Part shown: in pieces, positions 24,567 through 37,397 of the stretch | Layout: every line of letters begins with the position of its first letter | Position numbering within the stretch: position 1 is the stretch's first letter | Assembly (NCBI GenBank): GCA_905182995.1 | Contig: CAJJDP010000098.1 | Span: 187,069 to 251,068, forward strand | Source: Paramecium octaurelia | Lineage: Eukaryota; Ciliophora; Oligohymenophorea; Peniculida; Parameciidae | Direction: 5' to 3' | Length of the DNA stretch: 64,000 nucleotides | The notes under the pieces: generated by a model | Databases searched by the model: none | Seen by the model: the letters and a program-made list of their open reading frames with translations, nothing else | What the model was told of the DNA's origin: nothing | Translations under genes and position numbers: made by a program

Positions 24567-24628
24567 GTATTATTTAATATCATCTAGATATTCCATACGT
24601 ATTATTTAATATTATTTTGATATTCCAT
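24567..24628. repeat. Two-copy 32-nt imperfect tandem repeat at the PI4K 3' end
   Basis: GTATTATTTAATAT...GATATTCCAT-type units start at 24567 and 24599, period 32, differing at a few central bases. On the minus strand the unit further from the kinase contains the TGA expected right after the family's C-terminal motif. The inserted or diverged unit next to the kinase lacks it, and because 32 is not a multiple of three the later TGA falls out of frame. Confidence 0.7.
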
Positions 24629-26190
24629 TTTAATAGTACTAAATGTTATCATACCACCTCGTAGTTATTTTATCATTCCCATCCTCAATAATACTCTACA
24701 TATGCTTCGCAGCAAGCCAGATCATTTTCTTTAGCTAAAATTATGTAAATTTACTTATACATGAAATCTCTCTATGAAATTCTTCATCAAATTCTTCATG
24801 AAGTATCCCAGACAAGAATTCGTCATCAAAGTTATCAAAAAATAGAAATGCTCATAGTAGTGTCGCATTGCTAAGATCGCTCTCACTATTAGATCCACTT
24901 AATAATTAAACGCCTAATATGATCATATCTATTGGATACCTCTTTACCCATAATTTGACTCATCTCTTTGGTCAATTTGAAAGTAGCAGACTCAATATTA
25001 AGATTCCCCCCTGGACTAATATCAAAGAGGAATTCAAAATCAATGTGTATCAGGTCTCCCTTATCGCTGATTAATATTTCCATTTTGTCCATCCTTTATC
25101 TAGGATTGGTTGTCATATAGATACCCTATGTTAATGCTATTTCTCTAAGTTTATTTGCTATTATCTCTTTCTTTTCTGGCTTACTCATCTAATGTCTCAA
25201 CTACCCAGAGATTGAAAATTATTCACTTTCTTAAAAAATGAAGTCTATTTAGAATCCATGTTCCTTATGATTTTAGATAATATGAATGAACCCATACTCT
25301 CCTCCAATCTTCTATAATATCGCAATCACAGTCAATAAATAAGAACTTACTATAATCATTTCAGATGAAAAACACACAAATGGAAATTATGAATAAATTC
25401 AATTACCCTGTCAATTCCATATTCAAAAAATTTCTTCTCTATTGAACATGATTGCTATAAAAGATACACAAAATCATTGCATATAATTTCCTTTATTAAG
25501 GTTCCTTTGTTATTTAATCGAAATTAATTGCATTGAACTGCAGCCCTTGTGATTGATTCTTTCAAAAAACTGGAATTTAATTTACTTGTTTAATTAATTT
25601 CTTAATTATTCATGTGTTAATTTTATTCCACTGATTTCCTTATTTTACAATATTTTCTCTTCGTCTTTTGTTTGCTTCAGAAATTAAATCACTTTATTAT
25701 ATAAGAGGACTGCTATTTCTATATTTTTTTGATGTATTAAATGATATTCGTTTCACATCTCTAAGTATGTCATTCAATGTCACAATATACACTAAATCTT
25801 GAGCTTCTAAATGCTCATCTCTCAAATAGTTTTTTCTGAATTCTGTAAAGGATTTTCATTGTCCTGCTAAACTATTAAATAAAAGAAAGTACAAGTGAAA
25901 GTGTCTTTGCTTTCCACTAATTTGATAACTATTTTAAATCAAGCATATAAGCTTTTGATCCTGCTAGGAGACTTGGCGTTTAATGCAACTAAATTTAAGG
26001 GTAACCACATTGTTTTATAAAATTCCCTCAGTCTTAATGGAAAAAATTAGTTTCTATTTTCAAAAAAGGAATTCCACAAATGCACAATTTAATGTATCTT
26101 TCTCTCATTGGGTATTTTATTTTGATTATCATCATGATATTGAAGAATGTAAAGTATTGATTTTTGTCTTAAATTTTTAATTAATGAAAC
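24600..26190 (-). pseudogene. PI4-kinase-like locus, probably degenerate
   Basis: Clear PI3/PI4-kinase C-lobe: GDLIHIDFEFLFDISPGGN, FKLTKEMSQIMG, a 26-nt intron, VRAILAMRHYYEHFYFLI, and the family end TRWYDNIQYYQNGIS. Upstream exons include YLRDEHLEAQDLVYIVTLND and a likely helical domain. Three oddities point to decay. DFG is DFE. The DRHNGN catalytic loop is missing from the frame that carries DFE, although DGQNGN is encoded one frame over at about 25081-25100. And no TGA follows the C-terminal motif. The N-lobe is not recognisable. Active PI4 kinases phosphorylate phosphatidylinositol at Golgi or plasma membrane; this one looks non-functional, unless an intron I missed rescues the loop. 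Both ends are approximate. Confidence 0.6.
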
Positions 26191-26617
26191 CGGCAATATA
26201 TTTGTTACACATTTCCATCAATGATAATAATGTTGTTAGCTATCCATTGATTTCAGAATTGTTTAAACTTATTTGATTGAGCCATAACTATCAACATTTG
26301 ATTGCATTTACATAGCAATAGAATGAGTGACTACTTTAACCGTATTGCAAACATTTTTTATGAATTTGATACAGTAGCAAACAGAATAATAATTATTGAA
26401 GGGTGTTTTAGAACTTTTCGAACCATCTCTTCACTTTAAAAAAATAATTAAAGCAATTCTAATATCATTTTGAACATACTTAATCAAAGTATTTGTCCTA
26501 TAATGTTCTTATGCTAAGAGTATAAGTACAATATATTAAGATTCCATATATTGATATACAGCGTTGGTAGAGTAGATATCTCAAAAAAGATGTTAAATAT
26601 TATATGGAAAATATCTG

Positions 26618-29348
26618 TATTTAGTTAACTTTTTTTATATATTTGTACAATTTTTCCAATATTTTAATCTATTTTACCAAAACCAAATTCCAATACAAGA
26701 GTTATATAATTTCAGAGTTAGTATATAAATCTCTAATCTCTGTTATGAACATTAATTAAATAATAATTAAGAGTAATTCATTTATGTAGAGGAAACATTT
26801 AAACAATTAATTCATGAAGGTTTTTTGCATCTAATGGTTTAGTGAGAAAGTAGTCCATTCCAGAATTGAATGACTATATCTTAGTATCAAGATCTGTAAA
26901 TCCTGTATTGGCAACACACCATGCTCTTCTGATGGTTTTGTTCTTGATTAAACTCTTGATTTCCTTGACTGTCTGATATCCATTCAAAATGGGCATGTTG
27001 ATGTCAATAAAAATGAGACTGTAATATTTGTTCTAACAAATATGACACCCTATTTCCAATTTTTACATAATCTTATTAAGTGCTTCTTTTCCATTATATG
27101 CATAGTCACATTTAGCTCTATGTTTTTGCATTAAGAGTTGGAGACTTAAAATGTTAAAATACTCATCATCAACAATCAAAACTCTTGCACAACAATTACT
27201 TTGAATGGAGCATTCAATAATTTCATATTGAAATTTTGGACTGAGATTACGTGGCTCTTAAATAATTAAGAATTCGTCCTCACTGATAGGTACCGATCCT
27301 TGATCCTAGACTAAGAGTAATTTAGGTTATCTGAGAACATTGTCATCTTCAACAATTGAATTCTTATAATTTACTGAATCACTGCTTTGACTGATAGATG
27401 GGAGTATGAATTTAACTGAATTACTGAAAGGTGACTCAATATATGAATTACCAGAAATAAGTCTAATGATGGATCTACTTGATCTGAGTTCTATAGATTT
27501 CTTATTATCGTAATTGCTAATTTCATGCAGATGGTTCTTGATTAAGAATGTAAAGATAGTTCCCTTTTCCTTTTAATCACAAATAATTGGAATATTTCGA
27601 CCATTCAATCGTTTAATGATACTATTTGAAATGCCAATTCCCAAACCACTTCCAACTGAATGAGGTGAAATCTTTACAAATTGATTCTTTCCAATAAGAA
27701 TATTCTACATTCTGGCCATCTCTTCTTCAGACTATATTGAATAATAAATATTATAATACTAATCCAGGTCCAGAATCTTAGATAGATATTTAACATTATG
27801 ATCTATTAGTTTCAATTTTGATGCGAATTGTACCTGTAGTAGTGTATTTAACAGCATTATGTAGAAATTGAAAATATACTTATCGAAATCTTTGTCGATC
27901 ATTGATAATAATAGAGTTGATCAATTAATAATCATGTACCAAATTAATCTACTTATTTTTAATGATATCAATCATTAGAGTCNTATTTAGTTAACTTTTT
28001 TTATATATTTGTACAATTTTTCCAATATTTTAATCTATTTTACCAAAACCAAATTCCAATACAAGAGTTATATAATTTCAGAGTTAGTATATAAATCTCT
28101 AATCTCTGTTATGAACATTAATTAAATAATAATTAAGAGTAATTCATTTATGTAGAGGAAACATTTAAACAATTAATTCATGAAGGTTTTTTGCATCTAA
28201 TGGTTTAGTGAGAAAGTAGTCCATTCCAGAATTGAATGACTATATCTTAGTATCAAGATCTGTAAATCCTGTATTGGCAACACACCATGCTCTTCTGATG
28301 GTTTTGTTCTTGATTAAACTCTTGATTTCCTTGACTGTCTGATATCCATTCAAAATGGGCATGTTGATGTCAATAAAAATGAGACTGTAATATTTGTTCT
28401 AACAAATATGACACCCTATTTCCAATTTTTACATAATCTTATTAAGTGCTTCTTTTCCATTATATGCATAGTCACATTTAGCTCTATGTTTTTGCATTAA
28501 GAGTTGGAGACTTAAAATGTTAAAATACTCATCATCAACAATCAAAACTCTTGCACAACAATTACTTTGAATGGAGCATTCAATAATTTCATATTGAAAT
28601 TTTGGACTGAGATTACGTGGCTCTTAAATAATTAAGAATTCGTCCTCACTGATAGGTACCGATCCTTGATCCTAGACTAAGAGTAATTTAGGTTATCTGA
28701 GAACATTGTCATCTTCAACAATTGAATTCTTATAATTTACTGAATCACTGCTTTGACTGATAGATGGGAGTATGAATTTAACTGAATTACTGAAAGGTGA
28801 CTCAATATATGAATTACCAGAAATAAGTCTAATGATGGATCTACTTGATCTGAGTTCTATAGATTTCTTATTATCGTAATTGCTAATTTCATGCAGATGG
28901 TTCTTGATTAAGAATGTAAAGATAGTTCCCTTTTCCTTTTAATCACAAATAATTGGAATATTTCGACCATTCAATCGTTTAATGATACTATTTGAAATGC
29001 CAATTCCCAAACCACTTCCAACTGAATGAGGTGAAATCTTTACAAATTGATTCTTTCCAATAAGAATATTCTACATTCTGGCCATCTCTTCTTCAGACTA
29101 TATTGAATAATAAATATTATAATACTAATCCAGGTCCAGAATCTTAGATAGATATTTAACATTATGATCTATTAGTTTCAATTTTGATGCGAATTGTACC
29201 TGTAGTAGTGTATTTAACAGCATTATGTAGAAATTGAAAATATACTTATCGAAATCTTTGTCGATCATTGATAATAATAGAGTTGATCAATTAATAATCA
29301 TGTACCAAATTAATCTACTTATTTTTAATGATATCAATCATTAGAGTC
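26618..29348. repeat. Exact 1365-bp direct repeat around a single N (assembly overlap)
   Basis: Bases 26618-27982 recur at 27984-29348 (offset 1366), separated only by the N at 27983. The unit holds the ATPase and receiver domains of the hybrid histidine kinase. Only the second copy joins the kinase's N-terminal half. The first copy (stop at 26778) is best read as the redundant end of a neighbouring contig. Confidence 0.9.
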
Positions 29349-30602
29349 TCAATGTACTTTACTTCATCATTGATGTTGAATTCCTCTAATTTTAGATTGA
29401 ATTATTACAAGCTTATTAAATTGTAATCTCTTATATTACTTACAATCAAACCGAGTTGCTCACTATTTATTTTTAGTGGCGAAATGTACTTTTACTTCAC
29501 AGACTCAGGTACCTCATCATCATGCAAAGCCAAACTAGAGAAAACCATTATACTATTTAGATTGGTGCCTAATTCATGAGATAGAGAGCGACTGATATCC
29601 ATCAATACTTGATTGCTACTATCATCTTGCAGTCTCTTCACTAACAACTGACTTAAATATGAAAATGAAACAATAAAGTTAAGACTGTCATGGTGTTGAA
29701 TTGGCATTAAGTTTAATGTAACATTTTCTAAATCAAAAACTTGACTCTTTGAAATAAGCAAAGATATAAATTGAGTCTTTAGGTTGTCTTTGAATTTCAA
29801 CATAAATTCTTTAAAACTGTATATTTATTCACTCTCCCCAAAATTAGAAGAAATTACTTGCAATTACATAAATTATTCAACTAAAATAATGTGTTAGGGA
29901 GAAGATTCATTGAGCCAATGAATTTTGAGATCAAAATTACTCTCCAGAATTTCTAAATTCTCCCTGATAATAATGAAATTATTAGATTAGAATAATTTCT
30001 AAAAGTTTGATCTTGGAGATTAACTTGGGGTTACCTCGTAATCTTATTTCATCTTGTGATTAGCAGTCAAATCGATAATGACTTAATTCTGGATTAAATT
30101 GTGTTACCTTTTATTAGGGTAATGTTGTATTATGAGCTTAAAAAGTTGGATCAAAAATATAAGGGCTATCACTAATTCTATTGCTAATATTGCTGCATTC
30201 CAAGTAACAATTCTCTCTTTATTGAATATATTCAATATCAAACCAAACAATCCTATCATCTCATATAAAAAAATATGATCAAAAATGTTCTTAGATTTCA
30301 AGGATTAACACATTATTCCTTAAAGCAAGAAGCTCGCTCCAGGAGAATTACTCAAAAACCAAATACCCAAATATTTGGAACAAAAACTTAAGTAGATCAA
30401 AATTACTTTGAGTTTGTTGTTCTCCAATCTCGAATTAGCCATTAATTCAAGTATAATTGACAATCCAAATAATACTCCCACAGCCATCAAATTCTAATTC
30501 TCTTTAATCATTATAATCAAAATTACAAATATAGCAGATGTATACACCCAGTCCCGTTATAAACATATTACTCATTAACTGCATGCACATTACAAATTCC
30601 AT
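28144..30602 (-). CDS. Hybrid sensor histidine kinase with receiver domain
   Basis: The N-terminal ~190 residues hold several membrane helices (for example MAVGVLFGLSIILELM and AAILAIELVIALIFLIQLF). The dimerisation/phosphoacceptor motif is SRSLSHELGTNLNSIMVFSS, with its His around 29575. The ATP-binding domain has an N-box (FQFLHNAVKYT), a G1 box (DSGPGL) and GSGLGIGISNSI. The C-terminal receiver domain shows RVLIVDDEYFN, the phospho-Asp in LIFIDINMPILNGYQT and the conserved Lys in FLTKPLDAKNL, ending QMFPLHK. It senses an unknown signal at a membrane and relays phosphate His to Asp. Introns split the coding sequence, and the exact start and first intron are uncertain. The copy at 26778-27982 is an assembly duplicate. 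Confidence 0.8.
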
Positions 30603-30737
30603 TTAATTATAATATTATAATGATGAATTTTAAGAGATATTATTTCAAAAATACTGCTATGCTTTAAGTCAAATCTCAAGAATTAATGTTAAAATTAAAA
30701 CCAATACAAAAATATAATTAATTAATAAATCAAATCT

Positions 30738-33700
30738 TCATTTATATTAATAAATATTAAATAATTCCTTCTCACTCTCACTATTATATCTCAACATTAA
30801 ATATCTCTCTAATTATAGAATATTTTAGTCCATTCTAATATCCCTTTTCTGTCCATTAATAATTAAATTAAACCATTTTGGAATTCCATAACTCCAAATA
30901 TCAATCTAACTAAAATTTATCTTCTCATTATTAATTTTCATCACCCATTTCCCCTTACCCTTATCTTTAACATTTTCACAAATCAACTCCACAACATCTG
31001 AAACCACCTCCTCCTTTATTTCCAAACTAACCCTCTAATTACTTTCATTCACTAATCTCACTAAGAATTTCTAATCCTCCTTATAATCCACTTCCAATAT
31101 TATACTCAATGGTTTCTTCACTTAAATTCTTTCATTTTTTAGATTATTCAATTGTATTAATTCTAAATATTTATCCTACAGAGAACTTTTGCCAAACTGG
31201 CCTTGATTACTTCCCTTACTTTTCATACTACTATTTCTCCTCATCTATTCATTTATCATTTCACTTAGATTATTATTCTTAAATTCATTTTTCTCTAAAA
31301 TATATCTCATTCCTTGATATTTAAACTTCCACACATCATTTGAATCACGAAAATATTCATTATTTTATATTATCTACTCTAATTCTAAATTCTATACTGT
31401 CTCCTTCTAAATTATAGAAATGATATAATAGGCCTCTAAATTGCAAAGTACTTTCTATTCCAAATACAACAAGAAGGGTTCTAATTAGATAAGCAACTCT
31501 TGATTTAATTTTGGAAAATACTTCATTTTATCTTGAAGTTGTTGTTTTGTTGATTATACAATATAATCCTTAGTCAATTATCTTAAATCAAATTTAAAAG
31601 TGTTTTCATGAAACAATTCTCTTGTCAATGAATTAACGATATATCTAATCACTTCAAATTCTAAGATGTAACAGTGATTTATCTTCTTAATCAATTCAAA
31701 TAGCTTCTCCTATTACTTCTCACTACATTTCACCTATCCATTTAGAAAAGGAATCCACTCAAATCTTAATAGACCATCGCTGTTCTTTTATAAGTAATCA
31801 AAGGTGTTCTCAGCATTTTTTTATATCCATTACAAATAATGTTTTAATGAATAGAAATCTAGGTCTGGCAATTATAATATGTCAAAATCTATAAATCTTT
31901 GTATTGAGTAACAACTTTTATGATGATATATGATATTCAGTAATTTTAGTGAAATTGTTAAACTAAAATTTATAAAATCTACTTATTTTGCCTCTTAAAA
32001 TAATTGGCTCTATTCATTAACCTGCTAATTTTTTTGTTGTTAAACAATGTTGAGATAATTTTTTACTTGTTTATCTAGGAAATATTAATTAAAATGGTCT
32101 CTAAAATCTTTTGACAATTCATAAATGCTCTCGTATAATTATTAAATTGTACTTAATTTAAATTTCTTGGGAATTCCTTTTTAATACATATGTTAACCAT
32201 AAAAATTTATTATTTAATCATATGTTTCTTTTTATTGTGTTTTATATAATTTTAATCGAGCATCCAAAATTAAGTACAACATTTGTCCTAAGATGTCAAA
32301 ATTCCTTCTCTTTTTCTCCTCCTTCTATATAATCAAATTAGATTAGTTTTCTTAATATCTATATTTTTTAAGTAGAAATTCATAATTCTTCTCTTCTTAT
32401 TTTTAAGCAATCGTCTACCTAAGTAATTTGGCCTTTAGTCTTTCTATCTTATTTTCTTTTTCAATTTTTAGTTTTTCATCATCTTTATTAAGTCTTGACT
32501 AAATAAATTATTCTTCTGTTTTATTTTTCTATGAAATGTTCTTCAGATATTATTTTTATTTATCTAACAGATTTTATTTAGGTTCCTTCTTCTACACTTT
32601 CTTGATCTCTTTAACTTCAATTATCTTTTCCTCCGTATTCAATTTAGATAAATCTAATATTTGCAATGTTATAGACGAGACAAATCTTGATTTTTAGATT
32701 AATGTATCCTACAATTCTTTAATTGAAGTACTAAGGTATAAGAGATAATCGAATGTAGTTAAATCTTAATCTAAAAGCTTGACTTCCTTAAGATAGAACA
32801 CATCAATAATTAAACTTTTATTATATGGGTAATCAGAGTTCACATAATTGATAATGATTTCTAATGTTTTTAACTATTTGTTTCTTAATTTTAAGAATTT
32901 AAAAATGAATGGGATTTGATCTTAATACTGACTAAGAGACTGTTAGATGAAGAGCATTTCATCCATATATTTGAGGACATCTTGATGATGCTTAGATTCA
33001 TAAATAGGAGTTTGTGTCAGATAGTAGAATGGCATATGATGTATACGAATTTGAAGCATTTTGAGAAACATTTAATATTGGCCATCTTTTTCTTAGAATT
33101 TATTATACCAATCTTCATACTTTGCCTTAATTTAGTCAAATAAAGTTTAAGATTGAATTCTAAGTGTATGTAGAGCATCACACAGTGAATTTTCTATAAT
33201 CAATAATGACTTTGTATTTTCACATTTTTCATAAGCTTCTTAAAATGCAATAAGAAAGTTAAAAATCCTTTCAACATTTTGATTATCAAAGAAATTTTCA
33301 AATTTATAAGAATTAAGAGCATCTTAACTAATTTTGAGCTGTTGAATGTGTTTATGAATGATGGTTTTCATTTGTTCTTTAGTAGTGTTGTAAATTTTTT
33401 CATGCTGAATCTTAAAGCCTATAGGAATGGAAAATAAGTCAATTTTCTCATTGATTAGTTTCATTTATTGATTGGCTTTATAATATGACCAAGCTTTTAA
33501 TCTCTGTGTTTTATCATTAGCTTCTAGATTGGCTCTAGAGGTTTGAATGATTTCATATTTCTGATTAATGTTATTATAAAAGTCCAAAGATTCTTGTAAG
33601 TAGCTAATTTGATCCTTGAGAGTGTTCTTTAATTTATTGATTAGACCTTGTTCTTTGAGATTATAACTCATAGTCTGTAAAAATGTTTGGGGTATTTATT

Positions 33701-35022
33701 GAAATGCGAAATGAGGATCTTCATGTTGCTGTATTTAGGGGTCAAGTTCATCGCTAGCGATAGTTACTATGGAATTCAGTATTTATTCTGGAGGTAGTAT
33801 TTGTTATTGAAGTTATTATTTTGGAGGATGTGATTGGGTATGGAATACATTGGATGGGCGCTTAAGTTATTTTTTCTGATAATCTGATTTCTAAAGGTTT
33901 TAGTTAATATAATTACTATAGGGGGTGGTTTATAGAGTCTTTGTGAAACAGAGGTGATTCCGTCATGATTTTTGAGGATCTTATTAATTAGATAGATGAA
34001 GTCTTTAAATTAAGTGGAGAGAGATAATAAGCAAATATTCATAATAAAGTAATTTAGTTTTATTAATTCATTCTTCATAAATGCCTTTTTCTTGCAATTA
34101 TTTAATATAATTAGTAATGGTTTGACAGACAGATTGATTACGAGATCTGAGAGCTTTGTAAAGAACATAGGAGGAATTCTTATAAATGCTTGGGAATTGT
34201 AATTTTTGCGCAGGGGGTTCTGTATGCTTCTAGAAACTTTAATGTCTTTAGATATTTCTATTGCAAGTTGTAGAAATGTTGTCGGTGTTGATTTCATCAT
34301 AATTTCTAATATTTTTTTTGATGATTTCACTTTTATCACAATTAGAAATAGCCTCGTTTATTGAGAGTCTATCTCTTTTATCGATGACAATTCTAAGGTC
34401 TTACTTGTTATCAGATTAATGGAGAGAATTGGATTCACTTCGCATCACTCTATTGATTTTATTTCTCTTAACTGATGCAATTTATATTATGTCTACTTTT
34501 CTAGGATTGGGAGACTTTTCAATCTCTCTCCCTGTACAGAGAAGTTTCATGTCTAAAAACTTTTTAACAGCACACTACAAGGACAACTTAGTGAAATCCA
34601 TCAGATGTTGAATGAGACAAAGAAATATCTGCTACTTGGAATTGCGAAGTAATTCATTGTACAAAGCGTCACTTTTTTAACTGAAACCAAAATGCTTGTA
34701 CAACTCTATGAACACTTTGCTGGTGGAAGTGAGAGTTATGTTGCTAAATCGTGTCTTAACTAATGTTATCGTGTACATCAAATCCTGGTGCAATTATTTT
34801 AAAGATTTATTTTGCTCCTTCTTGGAATTGAGCTAAATCCTATTGTGTCAATTTACGAAATTAATAGAGTGAACTCATTAGGTCAGTCTCTTATATTTAA
34901 CGAAGCTTCTCTCTATACTCTAAATTATATCAAAGATTACTAATTTGTTTTATTGCCATAGTATTATTATAGATATTCTAAATGTCTGATACTCTCTCCT
35001 TCATAATGTCAATTATTATCAT
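30738..35022 (-). CDS. Very large coiled-coil protein, model provisional at the 5' end
   Basis: One coding unit of roughly 1350 residues from TGA at 30738 to a Met near 35022. Verified joins include a 25-nt intron near 34320 and a 26-nt intron near 33910, both of which restore frame. Coiled-coil stretches are common (for example KNTLKDQISYLQESLDFYNN, EEKIIEVKEIKKVQKKEPKQ). The C-terminal ~350 residues look globular, with YFRDSNDVWKFKYQGMRYIL and QIDIWSYGIPKWFNLIINGQ. I see no enzymatic motif. Between about 34640 and 34860 two frames both look coding and I could not find the joining intron, so the first ~150 residues may belong to a separate gene. Confidence 0.6.
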
Positions 35023-35045
35023 TTTAATAATATATAAAAATATCA

Positions 35046-35926
35046 ATGAATAACATTCATCAAAAAATCACCATTCAACAATCTGATCTACAAGAATAAA
35101 TGTATTCCTATAACCCACTTCTAGCTAAATCTTATACCATCATCAAAAGACTTGCGAAAAATAAGGAAAATACTTAGAGGCAGATCTAGCCAAAACAAAA
35201 TTGAATGAATTGACAAAAATCTTTGATCTCTAATAAAAACACGAGGTTGTTGATAGACATTCAGATGAAAAGCAACAAATCGACAAAGCTCATTTTGACG
35301 AATTTAATCAATTTAACTTGTTTTGGGATGAGAAATTTAAGTAATTCGATTTTGAAACTAAATCTGCTAAGGATGAGATATTAACTAGACATGAATTAGA
35401 ATTGAATTCATTTCTTGAAGAACTAGATAATACAATTCCATTAAAACCCAAGGATTCTGCGTAATTGTTAAAATTGAAGAAGACCGAAGAACAATTAGCA
35501 AAGTTAGAAAAGTAATCAGCACCTAAATCATTTAAGTTATAAAGAAGCTCATATGATCTAATAGAGGATATTGAATTTAGAAAAGGAAGAATTTGATAAA
35601 TGGAATCATACTAGATAGAACAAAATCAGGAATTTGATCTAACAATTAAGGTAGAAATAAATTATAGAATTGAATGCTTTGTAATAACGCATTCTCTCAG
35701 TACAAGAAGAATTAAGCAAAAACAAATCATTAGAACTCTAAAAGTATTATAAAAATAATAATTATATAGAATGTTATCAAAATATTAACATGTTAGAAAA
35801 GAATTAGAGAATTAACAAAATCAAGAAATCAATAGACTTGAAAAATCTATTAAAAATCAATCGATCTTGTCTAAAATGAATTCTTAAATGAAAAAACCAT
35901 AAGATGAAAATTACAATCTCAAATGA
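35046..35926 (+). CDS. Coiled-coil protein
   Basis: 266 residues with introns of 23, 31 and 26 nt. All three were needed to keep a single frame from ATG at 35046 to TGA at 35926. Residues ~20-50 read QGKYLEADLAKTKLNELTKI, followed by a charged helical middle (DEKQQIDKAHFDEFNQFNLF) and a continuous coiled coil to the end (ELENQQNQEINRLEKSIKN). Similar small proteins with 'A..AK.RL..L' openings are common in ciliates, but I cannot name a family. Its start lies 23 nt from the divergent start at 35022. Confidence 0.7.
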
Positions 35927-36067
35927 TCAAATTTATACAATTACCTAATTCACAATTCAATCAAGCTTTCAACTATTTTAATTCCTCTTACATTCCCCAA
36001 TAAATTTTATATTGCATAATTTCTAAATATGACAATGAGTGCAAATAGTTCATCTATTTTATTGGAA

Positions 36068-36596
36068 TCATCTTACATGAGCCATCACATAACTACTATA
36101 TTTTTATATAATATTATTTGTAGTCCCTATTTTATTTAGAAAAATGAATTTTCTAACAAATTTTCTTGTATTCTCATCAATTTCATCCTTCTGTAAAGTT
36201 TGCATGTCATTATCTAAAATCTTAATATCAGCAGCCATGATCTCTACTCTGTTCTAATAGTTTTCTATAAAATAATCACTAAATGCTATTTTTCTAAGTT
36301 GTTTCCTTACCATCAGCAGGATATTTTTCATTATATTTGTTTGCCAATTCACTATAAACATAGGTTTTCAAAAAGAATCTCAGATGATCAATGTCCTTCT
36401 CAGATTAAGTGGTCTTCTCATTCAACTAGAGCTATCAAATTTATTTTACTAGACGCTATTGCAAGATATTCACATGCAAAGCAAAGGTATTCTCCATATA
36501 GTCTGGTAATTACAAAATTGGAAATTAAGTATGCAAATAATCAGACAAGAGATATTATTTCAATTCCAATGCCAAATTGTAGCAATTCTTATTCAT
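36068..36596 (-). CDS. Small helical protein, unrecognised
   Basis: 159 residues with two introns (24 and 25 nt). It begins MNKNCYNLALELKQYLLSDY and is helical throughout, with HLRFFLKTYVYSELANKYNE and FSDYFIENYQNRVEIMAADI, ending KYSSYVMAHVR. The arrangement of helices around 'HLRFFLKTYVYSELANKY' is vaguely like a GINS subunit (Sld5) but I cannot support that call. Its stop faces the stop of the gene at 35926 (about 140 nt apart). Confidence 0.65.
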
Positions 36597-36686
36597 GAAT
36601 AGCGTATATGGACTAAATGAGCTTAGCTTAACAACAATCCAATTACTTTTGAGTTTTTAGCATTCGTGGAAACATAATTTAAATTA

Positions 36687-37364
36687 ATGAAGAATATATC
36701 AAATTTAATTCAAGATGAATCTCAAATCAATTAACTAAGACTCAGTGGTCGTCGAAAACATCCTTCTCCTTAAATTCAGATATATGACAATTTAAAGACT
36801 TCAATATAACTTAACTTTTAGAATAGTTATACTTTTAAGCTAAATACACCAACACATTCTGATAAGAAACTTTTTGAATATAAGAACTAAAAGGATTTAG
36901 AATTAATGGTCTCCTTAATTATGCAACCTTGTTTACACATGGAAAATTGCATACATGAATAATTATATGAAAAAAATTAACAAGGCAAGACATTAAGAGA
37001 GGTTTGTGAATTCAGAGTGGATTGGACTAAAAAGATAAAGAAAGCTGAGAGATATTTTGAAAACTCATTACAGCATAAAAAAGTGTAACAAATACAATGT
37101 TAAAATAATGATTAATTTAAAATTATTATTCTTGAGGCTATTAATAATAAAGAGACAGCCTTAAAAATGATGATTGACAAAGCCAAGAAAGAATCATAAT
37201 TCATTGAATATGCAAAGAGATTTGCAATTCAACAGAAACAGAGAATGGACTATTGCGAATCGATATTGAGTTAATTTGAAGACGTGCAAAATCGTAAGAA
37301 ATATATCCACCCACCTTCCTTCTGGTCAATTCTTGATTGTTCTTGCAATGCTACTATGTCGTGA
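36687..37364 (+). CDS. Uncharacterised protein
   Basis: 225 residues, no intron, ATG at 36687 to TGA at 37364. The first 90 residues are basic and rich in S, N and Q. Then comes a helical region with several Cys and His (LIMQPCLHMENCIHE), a charged helix (EFRVDWTKKIKKAERYFENS) and a lysine-rich coiled coil. It ends in a short hydrophobic/cysteine tail (PPSFWSILDCSCNATMS). No family recognised. The 91-nt gap to the divergent start at 36596 is probably a bidirectional promoter. Confidence 0.65.
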
Positions 37365-37397
37365 AATTTTTAATTAATTAACCGTTGATTTATTTAA

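Noticed and set aside
26778-27982. A second, separate histidine kinase
   Set aside because: It is an exact copy of 28144-29348 cut off at the N, with no N-terminal half of its own.
35150-35185. Apparent 1-base frameshift at an A-run in the coiled-coil gene
   Set aside because: A 23-nt intron starting just after codon 18 restores frame without any error.
36068-36596. Calling the small helical protein a GINS or Arp2/3 subunit
   Set aside because: The resemblance is limited to one helix, and no family signature could be placed.
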